Origin: Saccoglossus kowalevskii
Lineage: Eukaryota; Hemichordata; Enteropneusta; Harrimaniidae
Length of the DNA stretch: 38,259 bases
NCBI RefSeq assembly: GCF_000003605.2
Contig: NW_003107090.1
Span: 976,267-1,014,525, forward strand
Direction: 5' to 3'
Below, piece after piece: positions 10,546 through 21,087 of the stretch. A program made the translations under genes and the position numbers. The number at the start of each line of letters is the position of its first letter. Position 1 is the first letter of the stretch. Under the pieces are notes generated by a model. It made no database searches, was not told where the DNA came from, and worked only from the letters and a program-made list of their open reading frames with translations.

Positions 10546-11776
10546 TGTGATGCAATTCAAGATTGCTAAATGAGGCTAGTTTCATGCTCAAAAATGTATA
10601 CCATTTCGGTCACATTTGACATAATATGTCATGGTATACATATGCATGTGCAAATGTTTAATCAAAATTGGACTTTTCAAAATTTGGTGCTTGTCATTTT
10701 TATTTTTTGTACGTTTTTTTTGTTGACTGTTCCGTCGTTTTACGCGCCTTGAACTTTATGTTCATTAGGGTTGAGATAAATGTAAAACCCTATTCTCACC
10801 CCCCCCCCCACAAACAGGTTTATGAAGAAATAACACAGACTCCACTAACTGTAGTGGAAGATGTGATGCTTAATGATCTGCTTGATGTTCATCTTAATGG
10901 CTAACTATAAAGCACAATAAAACAGACAAATTCAGACATGATTTTAAACGTCTAGTCCATCACAAGACAACGTACTTTCAATGCATGGCAGGTTGTCAAC
11001 TTTCGTCCAATTTCAACATACTGCTATGACGTAACTATTTTATACTACTATTGTTACACAATATCACCACGATATCTACATTGATAGACATACTAAAGAA
11101 GACGCAGAAACACCACTATTGAAGTTCAAAGCGCCCACTGTTGTACGTCATCTTTCATGATCGATGCCTTGGTGATCTGACATTATGCCAACATGCTTAA
11201 AGCAAGTCATATTTCTCAACTGCAAACATAACCACACTCATAGCGGTGACAATTCAGTCTCTTTGTCACCGACTATGACTGCATCACAATAATCTGTCTG
11301 TTCTGAACACTGATTTTATTTCAATGAGCAGACCTAACCCCTCCCCCATTGATATGCATTTGCATAAAGGTTAGAAATATTTTTACATTGTGGCCTATGT
11401 GTCCTTCACAAATTAAAAATTATAACCCGGTTTTACTGACTTTGCACAAACACTAGTAATTATGTAAAAGATTAATTGAACAGGCACATTTAAATCATAA
11501 ATTATTTGAAGTTCACAAAAAAGATCTCCCTTTTCCCTAAATACGGTACATGAACATCATTCCTGCTATATGAACGTCAATATAAATTGTCCTGGGGAAG
11601 TGATATTCCTCGCCTTATGATAATTTTCGTGACAGACTCGCCATCTCCAATTCTAGTGTAAAGCCTGCTAGTTCATCTTTCAAACCGTAATCAAACTAAG
11701 ACACCTACCAGAACACCCATCTCCATAGATAGCAAATGCAATACCCGCTGCTTCGAAAATACTAGTTATGCGGTTA
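10546..11776. other. Spacer with a poly-C run
   Basis: A C homopolymer lies at about 10799-10810. No ORF with convincing coding character was found. Confidence 0.4.
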
Positions 11777-11966
11777 CACACCAATATTCCGACATCCCTA
11801 TATTCCGACATAATGTATGTATTCATGCTTGTATCGATGCTCATTTGTTAATCTATATTACGTCATTGATAAGTCTTGAATAAATATCATCAGTCTTCAA
11901 CATTGCGTCATAGTAGTCATTTTACACCCATGTTCCGATATCCCTATATTCCGAGAACCCTATGTT
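11777..11966 (+). repeat. Duplicated 'tattccgacatcccta' repeat
   Basis: The segment at 11777-11810 (acacc...attccgacatccctatattccga) recurs in diverged form at 11922-11955 (acacccatgttccgatatccctatattccga). They are two copies of a short dispersed repeat about 145 bases apart. Confidence 0.5.
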
Positions 11967-13389
11967 GAGATGCTAATAGGTTTTGACACCTACGAAATTT
12001 TAAAAACGTTTTTGACATTTCACTGCATTTTTATCTCTTTGCTATGAGAAAAAATATCATTATTCTTCTTCAAATATTATTCTAAGTTCACCTTTTGTAA
12101 CACAATGTTACATTTCTTTACATTTAAAAAAAATAACTGTGCCGAATTATAATACTTGCCACTCTTCAGGCCATGGGCTTTCATTGAGGTGGTTTGTGAT
12201 CATCGTCGCCAATATTCTCAGACGCGAAGTATCCTATCAAGCTCCAGACGCAAACATTTTTTTTTTAATTATTACCAAACGGCCAGATCAACAATAAACT
12301 ATGCACCTGACAGTCTTCATGTGGGCCTCTGACAACTTGTACTCGGGGACATCTAAATTACATTGTTCAGTACTTTTATGGTCGACGATCACCCACTAAA
12401 TCTTGAGCCGGCCAGAATGTGCCATATTATGTACGCTAGTGGTTGGAAGCCAAGTGTGGCCAAATACCCCTCCCCATGGTAGAACAAAGCAACATGTTTT
12501 TTCTCTGTTCAACGCGATCAGTCTAGTTACAGAATACTGGTTGTAGAATAAAAAATTTAAGACATAGCTGTCAATTTTACATGCCATAATAGAAACATGG
12601 GAATTAATTTGGTCAATTTTGGCTGTAGAATCTGAGCCGTTTTTGAGATATGAAGGGTATAATTTTTCCCCGAAAATCAAGGGTAAATGTGTTAGCTTTA
12701 AAAAAATAAACACAGCGTGAAATAAAAAGTGAATTTTATGAGATCAACCTGATACAAAGAATCTGGATTTGTAAGTTATTTTAGTGACAGGCACCTTTTT
12801 TCAGGATATTTGTATAATTGCGTGTGAGCCTGTCACATATAGGAATTCCTCAGACAAACACCATCATGTTATACATCAAATTAAAGCTATATTGGTGTAG
12901 TATTACGTTGGTTATTACATCGTATAATCCATTTCTTATGAATTCATTAACTTTATTATACATTATTCAAAATCATCAAACGGCATTTTCTGGGCAAATT
13001 CTGTCTATGATAAAATGAATTAGTTATGACATTTATGCATTTGAAAATAAGTCGTTTCTTAAACTGTATTTACTTATTTATTTATTTAAGAGAACGTTAT
13101 TATACTGCCAAGAAATTACATATAGAAGAAAATGGAATTCAAAAAGATGGCGAGACGTTGCCTGACCTAAGTAAGTTAAACATATCTAGAAAGGAAGTTG
13201 GGGGTAATTTGCACAAACGTAAAATACAAAATCGACGACTGCACAATGGAGTGAATAGGCAGTTTCAAATACATCTGCCGAACACGTAGGCTGTGGTATT
13301 TGGCAGCAGCCGAAGTTGGGGGTAATGTACGTGGCTTTACAAAAAACACACTGGTTGATACTTTTTGGCAAAATATGCTATATCTTAGT
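11967..13389. other. AT-rich spacer, no supported gene
   Basis: ORFs at 12396-12713 (minus) and 13026-13289 (plus) have no recognisable domain. An ATTT-type simple repeat lies at about 13070-13088. Confidence 0.4.
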
Positions 13390-14640
13390 GTATCAAGGGT
13401 ATCTCCTTGCTGTCCTTTATATATGCAGATCAGCGCCTTTTCCCCAGCATATTGAATTTCATTCTTTGATGAGCCATGTTTTGTAAAGATATTAGCCTGT
13501 TGCCTAAAAAAAATCACTGCTTTGAAAAGCTTTGAATGACGCACCTTTACCAATTCCAAACAGACTAGATGTTGTGTCACATCCTACTATAGCATGAATG
13601 AACAAAAGGTTGTCACACACAGCAGCACCTAGTGCACATTTAACTAAATTTATGTCCTTAACTTGTTACGTGAAGTAGTTTGTTTGTGTTCAGATCTAAA
13701 ATGGATCTTGTGGGCATTAATATTTGCATGGTACAATAAAAGAACCAGAAGATCTGTATCTTCCCCTACTGGAACAGTGTCCATAATCTCAGCTGATGTT
13801 ATTGCTGTTTGTGCTATTAATAAATCAGCATCACATTTTGCATGATGTAGGTCACATCCAGCTAATTGCAGTTTTTCACCTAGCATGTTGATAAATCTGC
13901 TTGTTTTCTTTATTAGCAAGAAATAATTCCTTCTTGACAGTAAAAATCATGCTCTCTGTGAATTTAACTACAGTACCAGACCATCCCCCAGTTCGTCTTT
14001 GATGAGTAGTGTCTTGTGGTAGGACCATCCTCATAACCATCAAAGACAACAATTGCCTTACCATATTTATGCTGTACATATCTCACATATAAATCACATA
14101 TTTGAGTACAAGACATACCACGCTTCCAAGGAACTCGTTGCAGTAATGAACCACCATCAAGAACAAATTGTACTTCAGAACTTTCTAAATCGCTAAGCTG
14201 TTTCCAGATGGCATCTGCCAACACTGGTTTGATAGCCTGTCTCATTAGACCTGATGATTCAAAAAGAGATGGTGGACAAGTGCACAACTCGTACTTGAAA
14301 AGAGATGAGCTTTCCATAGTTCCTTCTGAGACAGTAATTAATCTTTGAAACAATAGGTGGGTCTCTCCATTTCCAGGTTACAGCCTGGTCTTTCGTTTTA
14401 AAGACACTCTTGGACATGTTTATTGGTCATTTGTTGGAGGATCTTTTGACCTAATTGACATGATGCATCCACATTTACATGCTTATCTGCAGTAACACCA
14501 GTGGAAATACTGCGGAGTGCATCATCTGAACTGAAGGGATTTCTTTCTTCCAGGAAGTTGAGGATAATTTTAGTGTCACGAATGTCTCTTTCTATTCTGG
14601 CCGATTGTGTCTCTTGTGCAAAACTCTAAACTCTAATGTC
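13390..14640 (-). pseudogene. PIN/FEN-like nuclease ORF of a repeat family, broken
   Basis: Minus-strand frames read in order give blocks of a protein I recall as widely repeated in cnidarian and mollusc genomes: SSDDALRSISTG (near 14500), VQFVLDGGSLLQRVPW and VVFDGYEDGPTT (14150-14000), THQRRTG, VPVGEDTDLLVLLLYHA (about 13730-13790), and IHAIVGCDTTSSLFGIGKG (about 13545-13600). The acidic 'VFDG', 'GEDTDLL' and 'GCDTT' motifs resemble the metal-binding carboxylates of PIN/FEN-like nucleases. Several frameshifts and stops make it non-functional. It ends about 200 bases before the first exon of the lectin-like gene. Confidence 0.6.
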
Positions 14641-14856
14641 TGCTGTATATGGCATTGACAACAACCATACAAACCTTTGCGTTTGCGATAAACCTCTGCC
14701 ACGTGTCAATCCACCCGTAGTTTTCAAAGCTACACAATGCAGTGTCTATATATTCCAGACAACTCGTACTCAATATATATGAAACTATGTTACAACATAT
14801 TAATTATGTATGAGCTGGCATACACATTTACACTTAATATTGTAATAATTTCAAAG

Positions 14857-14982
14857 GTCATCTGGATACATCAAAGATTTGTGAAGGTGTTGTGTGTTAT
14901 AATGGTGGTACGTGTACTTCACAGTTTAGGAGGCCGTCGTGTATATGTTCATTCGGTTTCAGTGGGTCTAAATGTGAGACAG
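14857..14982 (+). CDS. Exon: EGF-like domain
   Basis: Six cysteines are spaced as in EGF (I-C, V-V-C, G-T-C, S-C, I-C, K-C) with CYNGGTC and CICSFGFSGSKC. The exon is framed by an AG acceptor (tttcaaag) and a gtaaat donor, phase 1 at both ends. A longer ORF in another frame over the same bases (14737-15204) is a shadow. Confidence 0.85.
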
Positions 14983-17900
14983 GTAAATTGTCATTCATTT
15001 CTGAACATGTTTGTTATATTTAATGATATAAAAATCTGTGAAGAAGATTATATTATCATGCATAACAATGTGAGGTATATTCCGAATTTCCGATTGGAAA
15101 ACGCAAAACAAACAAACAAACAATTATACTACATGATAATAGGAAACATAATAATATACACACGAAGTATCGGATATATGAATGTAGCAACAGTAATAGA
15201 GTGAACTGTACCATTTTAGATGTTTGTTATAATTCTTTAATGACCACAGTTTGTATTTAGTTTGAACAATCAATATTTGTCACGGCATATTGCAAATTAA
15301 GAAAATTTATCTATCAATCTTACATATTGAATATTTATACAATTAACTAACGATATTGTTCGAAATTACAAACATACAGAATGTGTACTCCTATTTCACC
15401 ATCTAAACTCAACTGTGGTATTTGACATCTCAGATATAAATGGTTACATAACGCAATGTAATATTTGAATTTAATGTCAAACACTTTTTTAAATACAGTA
15501 GCATATACACAGAAATGTGTTCTTACCAATCGTTCCTTTTTTCATCTGATACAGTTATATCATTCTTGATTGTTGGTCCATTTTATTATTATGAGGTGGA
15601 GGAGAAATGCAATAATCACAATGCAACTCTGAGTTCCATTGAAGAATATAAGAACGCATTTCTGTTTGGTCTGGAAACTGGTACGTACGCCTGGGTCAAG
15701 AATGCCATTAGGGTGCGGTTGTCATTTGATACATCTGGCATAATTGATGCACAAGTTGGAGATATGAATCAACGAGCGAACGCACTATGTACACCGTTAG
15801 TTGTGGAAGGTTAGTAAAATAAGTGTGACAGTACGTTATATTCGTAAATAATCTAAACAATTATGAATATTGTTAATTGGCGAAAAACATACCTGAAATA
15901 GAAATTAATAAACGTTTTTTCTCCTAAAAGATATACCAGAGAAGTGCTCATTGTGCTACACAGTCGTTGGAATTCAGAGTGGACGCGTACCAATGAAGGC
16001 GATAAGATATAATCAAGGATTTGTAGAACAAATCAATCTCTCAGAAATATTCTTGAATCAACCTTTACATCGGTTTCCATTACATATGCATATGATGTAT
16101 AACAAAAATGTTCCTGTGGGTGAAACGTCCTTCAGCTCAGAAAACTATGAAGAGCTTCTCCGATATGTCTGGATATCACAAATACATGACAATTATCCAA
16201 TATCATATGTTGTTCAATTCTTTGAGACAATTAAAGTTAGCGGCATTTCTATGCTTCCTGTACAAGCCAGAGATGCGAGCGATGGTGTGCCTGCCTATGT
16301 CCAAACTGTTTCCTATTCACTGGATTACGGAGATGATGGATTCAATTGGATAAAATACAAAGAATATGATGAAATGAAGGTGAATAAAGTTTAATATCAA
16401 CATTTTATTTCATGTATTTATATTTATTCTGTATATTGAGTGTGTGGGGAATATTATTATTATTCTGTTATAATAGGAATTTAAATCTGGATATGGCTAT
16501 AAATTGAATACCATATGTCCACCAATCGAAGCACTATTTATACGTATATGGTTGTATGGAGAAGACCTAACTCTCACTGGGGGAATGTTTGAGGTTCATG
16601 GATGCCCACTGCGAAATGGTAAATTATTGTGCAACAAATATTTATGTTGTTTTTATACTAAATTATTTGTAGATAGTTTCGCTATATTATATCCAACTGC
16701 GATAATGATCGGATATATGTCTTGCATATAAGGCAGTTAACTAATTAGATATAACACTCGACTTATGTTATGAAACCATTATTGCCTGACAACTCTTGTC
16801 ATTATTATAAAGTAGATTAAAATAACGCATTGCATGAGAATTGATAGTAATATACAACCAAACATACGTATCTTTAATCGATTGCAAAATATGAAACATT
16901 TTTTTTATTTTTCAGTTACTAATGATTCATTCTACGTACGAAACGGCTTGAAACCTAAATGGACGATGTTACCATCCTATATAGATATACGTGTAATTGA
17001 CGGAGTTACACGAGACGAGTGTAAGCAGCTATGTATGACTGAGCCACTATTTGTCTGCAAGTACTTTGTCTATATCACAGTTGACGCAGATTGTGAATAT
17101 GGTGCGAAAACTCATTGGATGTATGACGAACATTTACCGTTACTATCAGTACAAGAATCAGATTATCACATACGTATTACAGAAGGTAGGTATTATATCA
17201 CTGATTAACATGTCAGTGTTGGTTGCCAATATTGTCTTCTGTAAGCCTAAAATCGACAGAAATGCTACAATATTTTTATTTGGGGATAATTAAGAAAAAC
17301 AATACTTGAATTTCAATAATCCAGACTACAGCCAAGTTGACTTTTAGTGTAGATGTTACAGCAGATTCTGGCAATTTCTCCTAATAAAACACGTTTTACA
17401 AAACAATTTCAAAATATCTTAATTGCCCATATGTTCATTGATACGACTATGCATGCTTCACCATGCATATTATTATTTATTTCAGCGTTCTCTTTATCAA
17501 ATGGGCATGTAATGAAATATCATTGTTGTGCAGACCTAATGATATTACATGTAAATTTAATTTAATATAAAATTTAATATAAAATGACAATGACTTATGA
17601 ACTACTATTAAATCATATCAAACTATATCAGAAGGCATGTGTTGCTGAGGTTAATTCTACCTAGTTTGTCTGTTATAGACTTATAAATACTGAGGGTTGT
17701 GTTTACATAGTGTATATGTGAACAAATATGTTAATTAACATATTGTTGCCTTAAAACTTTCAGATTTTATTTCAGGAATCAACAGACTGGGTCATACAAA
17801 ATAAACTGCATAATTGTGTTACATACTGATGTGTGTATCATTCCCAAACTTAGCAACAGATGTCTGTGGAGGTCATTTCACTGAATTTATTAGGATTCGC

Positions 17901-20836
17901 AATAACACACACTTTCACTTTAGATAAATTATATGGTCAATATATCAAGACAATACTTCTATATCCAAATATACCCGAATTGAGACAAATTGTTTCTTAC
18001 TGACGATCCAGTGGCCATGTCTGACTCAGCAAAAATTGTTCCTTCGAATTCAAAGGAACTTTGCCAAATCTAACTTTTCTTTGATTAATATGATCAACAG
18101 CAATCATATCATTTCTTTTTCATCCTTACTTCTTCCCAAAGAAAGTGGTCCCTCCATCTTTTTCCACTGTGGGTGTATGCATTGGTGAACAGGAGTAGAA
18201 TCTTGCTACGCTGGGATGGTGGCTGTTCTGTCGCACTGCCACTACTGTTCTCATCCCTGTCGACCTTCACACATAGATAAGCAGGATTAAAACAATGCAT
18301 TTTCCTCAGTGTGCAGACCTCACAGCTATAACGCATTTAAACGCCACTAACTCGCTCTGGCATATTTCTTCTTAACTCCCTTTGGCATACGTAAATATTA
18401 ATAACTTTCACAAAGTTACTCTTCTGTCACTATACTAGAAATTCCTTTGAATAGTGGATTGAATCTTCGGTTAAGAAAGACGAAAACCAGTGTGTTATTT
18501 CCAGCCTCCAATGGACGCACTATCATATACAATAATTAAACAGAAAAAAAGGATACTAACAACCCAGCTTTGTCTGTAATTTATGCTAAATTCATCTTAA
18601 CTTCTTAAGTTCATCCAAAGTCAGCTAAACCAAAAAGTCCACTGAAAAACCTACTAGTCACATGAATGGAACTTCATGGATTAACACCAATTTACATATC
18701 AGATTTGATTCAGCTCAATCAATGATAATAAATCTACACGTACACTCTCCAAAACCAGGCCCAAATCATATTATGACCGCTCATTAACACGTGGTGCTCC
18801 ATCATTAGGAAATCAACTAGCAGCATACACTCGTACCAAACTTTCAGCATCATGGGGATGGATATTTGGCGCGATATACACTCTCAATTTATTTATTTAC
18901 AAGTTATGTTTAATTCATTACCCATGTTTTTCTCCCAAACTCGCGTTCGACAAGGACGTGTTATGAAACACCTGGTTTTGTCACGACGAGCTGTATTTTG
19001 TGTGACACATTGCGAATTATTATGATTATGTTATGTAATCATGTCAACATATTGTGGTCTTGTATGGCACAACATGAACCAACTCACGGATTGTGAGGTT
19101 ACATTTGAGTTCATCGATGTAGCCGAGAGCTACCAGTTTACATATAACTATTTTTTTCATGTAGTATAATAATTTTAATCAGACGAATCTGTTCTGATGT
19201 ATATACAGCTACACATAAATTTGGATGTTAAGCCTAGCAGATCATGACACTACAATAATCATTGCAAGCTTTTCAAATAAGAAATCATGGATAAAATATA
19301 CATGTTTGTCATTTAATTTAACAGAAACACTTAGTTGCACCGATACAACAAGAATCTGTATAAATATGATAACGTGCACACAACANNNNNNNNNNNNNNN
19401 NNNNNNNNNNNNNNNNNNNNNNNNNNNNNNNNNNNGAGAGGCCTTTTATCGAGTTTGGATTATCCGATGCCTTACCCATGGAATAACCGTTGTTATTGGT
19501 CACTTGATGCATCTAACGACTCGTATATATCTCTCAACTTTCTGGAGTTTGATGTTGGAGACAAGCAACAAACTGTCTGTAACACAGATTTTTTAGATGT
19601 TTACACAGATGGACAAGGTGTTCATAATTATCGTAAACGTTTTTGTACTTCACGACCTCCAAGTGAATCTATTTTTTCCAATTTTAACAAGATGTTTGTA
19701 CATTTCTTATCGGATGACAATAACGACGGAAGTAAAGGATTCTTAGCAGAGTATGTATTTCATAAAGTACAAGTACCATCTGAAGGGAATGTATATAATG
19801 GTATGTTATATTACTTTCTTCGCACACTGATAGGCCAGTTCTTTAATTCATGAATCACATTAATGGCTTGCGGCACAGATGGTTCACCCAAAGACTTTAA
19901 ATTATAACCAGTTTTTAATAATGGTGATTACTATGATGTTTTAGTTATTTAAAAGAAATACATTGCCTTATTGCTTTTAATTTGTATTATTGCGACTGCA
20001 GGCATGGAATGTGAATTAGATTGGATAATAATGAATACAAATTGCTACAAGTTGTTTGAAGCTGAATATGCCATATCGTGGCACCAAGCTGATACGGCAT
20101 GTCGACGTGTCAATTCTAATCTAGCCAGTATATTAGATGAAGACACCGCAAATATGATTATGTGGATGGTATCGAAGTACCCATTGTCATACACATATAT
20201 AGGTAATGACAACCCGTTTCTTTTTCAAATTTGATTAAATCAATACCACCATATCAGTGGATCACATAATAATTCAAATTGTAAATGCAACATATATGTG
20301 CATCGGATGCTGGGACGTGTATTGAACACATATAGCCTTTTGCATTGAAATATCAAACTGTGCTTCATGTTGCCATTATAAGGTTTAACGGACAGCATAT
20401 CGGAAGGCGTGTACAGATGGACTGATGGCTCTCCTTTCATTTACAGTGACTGGGATACCGAAAGGTGTGTAAATGTTGTATTATAACTACTTGAGATAAT
20501 TTAACATTTGCCCTACGTTTGAAAACGCAAAAAAAAAATAGTTCACCCAGGCATGTCAGGTTATTGATTTTAATGTGTATTATTTTGGGTATTTAGTATA
20601 CCCACAATATGACCTTTGCTACATACACGATACACAACATTCAGATTTATTACAAATCCAATTATTCTTCTCCAAATCAAGTATCAAGCCTAATGGTGGA
20701 CAATGGGCCAATTGTGTCGCCTTATTTTTAAGACGTCTATTCTCAACACAGTCCTGGCACGATGTTATCTGTTCAGTAAATAAAACAAACAAATATATTT
20801 GTTCACATCCAGCCCGGACTTCGATAGATACAACAG
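14857..20836 (+). CDS. Extracellular mosaic protein: EGF, Link-like, F5/8C, PAN, CUB, C-type lectin (5' partial)
   Basis: Nine plus-strand exons encode adhesive extracellular domains in the order listed. Almost all introns are phase 1, and every junction I could check keeps the frame. The start codon and signal peptide were not found; they may lie left of the transposon remnant ending at 14640. The assembly gap interrupts the CUB exon. If the last exon is read through, the frame stops after 11 more codons (20871); if it is spliced, it continues in frame into the signal-peptide-like exon at 20995. All the domains bind proteins or sugars, so a secreted or cell-surface recognition protein is likely. 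Whether it is a separate gene or the N-terminal half of the receptor cannot be decided from sequence. Confidence 0.75.
15555..15809 (+). CDS. Exon: Link-like domain
   Basis: This is an 84-codon phase 1-1 exon. The segment EEKCNNHNATLSSIEEYKNA followed by an aligned Gly-Leu-Glu and 'AWVKN' resembles the first half of Link (hyaluronan-binding) modules. The second disulphide partner expected near 'GW' is missing, so a degenerate Link or C-type-lectin-related fold is possible. Confidence 0.65.
15931..16379 (+). CDS. Exon: F5/8 type C (discoidin) domain, first part
   Basis: The phase 1 entry follows directly from the Link-like exon. The C-terminal part shows the discoidin signature: VVQFFETIKVSGI, DGVPAYVQTVSYSLDYGDDG and FNWIKYKE. 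These domains bind membranes, collagens or glycans. The exon leaves in phase 0. Confidence 0.85.
16477..16618 (+). CDS. Exon: F5/8 type C domain, second part
   Basis: The phase 0 entry joins the previous exon. The segment ALFIRIWLYGEDLTLTGGMF and the closing EVHGC match the last strand and terminal cysteine of discoidin domains. The exon leaves in phase 1 at a gtaaat donor. Confidence 0.85.
16916..17185 (+). CDS. Exon: PAN/apple domain
   Basis: A strong pyrimidine-rich acceptor precedes the exon and gtagg follows. RDECKQLCMTE, VCKYFVY and DADCEYGAK give the conserved cysteine ladder of PAN/apple domains, and the closing YHIRI matches the final strand. PAN domains mediate protein or carbohydrate binding. 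Phase 1-1. Confidence 0.8.
18109..18336 (-). other. Short Cys-rich ORF in intron, unrecognised
   Basis: A 75-codon ORF begins CEVCTLRKMHC and later has an aligned 'LCVKVDRDE', somewhat like a transposase zinc-binding tail. An in-frame stop lies just before the ATG. It is probably a repeat remnant; no family can be named. Confidence 0.25.
18664..18940 (+). pseudogene. LINE reverse-transcriptase C-terminal remnant
   Basis: The frame at 18668-18725 gives MELHGLTPIYISDLIQ. A shifted frame at about 18730-18820 gives RSTRTLSKTRPKSYYDRSL and GAPSLGNQLA. Together they match the usual LINE tail 'LHGLAP.YISDLI...TRTLRSS...YGDRSF...AP.LWN.LP'. Stops separate the pieces. Sense orientation, intronic. Confidence 0.6.
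19325..19800 (+). CDS. Exon: CUB domain, interrupted by an assembly gap
   Basis: An acceptor at 19321-19324 opens a phase-1 frame containing LSCTDTTRICINMITC up to the gap. After the gap the sequence reads LLSSLDYPMPYPWNNRCYW, then VCNTDFLDVY, RFC and GFLAEYVF, the classic CUB pattern with three of its four cysteines visible. The donor is gtatgt at 19801, phase 1. Frames on the two sides differ by the arbitrary gap length, as expected for an unsized gap. Confidence 0.85.
19386..19435. other. Assembly gap, 50 N
   Basis: Exactly 50 N bases lie inside the CUB exon, probably a placeholder of arbitrary length. The missing sequence includes the start of the CUB domain. Confidence 0.99.
20002..20202 (+). 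CDS. Exon: C-type lectin domain, part 1
   Basis: Phase 1-1 exon. ECELDWIIMNTNCYKLF and WHQADTACRRVNSNLASILD are the canonical first half of a C-type lectin domain (WIxxxxxCYxxF, then A...C...xLAS). Confidence 0.9.
20383..20464 (+). CDS. Exon: C-type lectin domain, part 2
   Basis: The segment EGVYRWTDGSPFIYSDWD is the conserved middle of the fold (F.W.DG.P..Y..W). Entry phase 1, exit phase 2 at gtgtgt. Confidence 0.9.
20682..20836 (+). CDS. Exon: C-type lectin domain, part 3
   Basis: Entry in phase 2 after 'ccaaatcaag' gives IKPNGGQWANCVAL, then SWHDVICSVNKTNKYIC, completing the domain. The usual calcium/sugar tripeptide EPN or QPD reads KPN and the WND motif reads WHD, so classical calcium-dependent sugar binding is doubtful. 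The donor is gtgtgt at 20837; without splicing the frame ends at 20871. Confidence 0.85.
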
Positions 20837-20994
20837 GTGTGTATTCATGCATTGTGTGCTTTGAATATTGATATGTTCGTACTTAGGTTATTGTTTATAA
20901 TTTAAAAAAGTACAGGTTAACTGATAATCGCCATAAAAGAAGTGTATTTTGTAAAGTATAATTAACAAAATCGAAATTTAATATTCATACACAG

Positions 20995-21087
20995 CTATCG
21001 ATAATGCATATACTGGTCAGTACGTTCCTGAAGTCATGAACACTAATACAATCCTTACCTTGTTGTTGTTGTTGGCAATGCCTGCGG
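20995..21087 (+). CDS. Exon: signal-peptide-like segment (start at 21036)
   Basis: The ATG at 21036 gives MNTNTILTLLLLLAMPAG, a textbook signal peptide with a hydrophobic core and small residues at the probable cleavage site. The phase-1 donor is gtaaaa. The same frame is open upstream to an acceptor (catacacag) at 20994, which matches the phase of the lectin exon ending at 20836. It can therefore be read either as a first coding exon with 5' UTR or as an internal exon. Confidence 0.7.

Larger units (their letters stand above)
17186..19324. other. Intron between PAN and CUB exons
   Basis: This intron of about 2.1 kb contains a LINE reverse-transcriptase remnant (18664-18940) and an unrecognised Cys-rich minus-strand ORF (18109-18336). 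A possible mini-exon after 'tttatttcag' at 17486 does not fit the phase and is not called. Confidence 0.5.

Noticed and set aside
14737-15204. Plus-strand ORF of 155 codons
   Set aside because: It overlaps the EGF exon in the wrong frame; the EGF frame has all six cysteines and proper splice borders.
17486-17570. Possible mini-exon after 'tttatttcag' in the PAN-CUB intron
   Set aside because: The only nearby donor leaves phase 0, which does not join to the phase-1 CUB exon, and it encodes no recognisable domain part.
20584-20681. Upstream extension of lectin exon 3 (acceptor near 20597)
   Set aside because: With the required phase 2 entry, the earlier acceptor meets a stop within a few codons; the acceptor at 20681 restores a standard lectin sequence.
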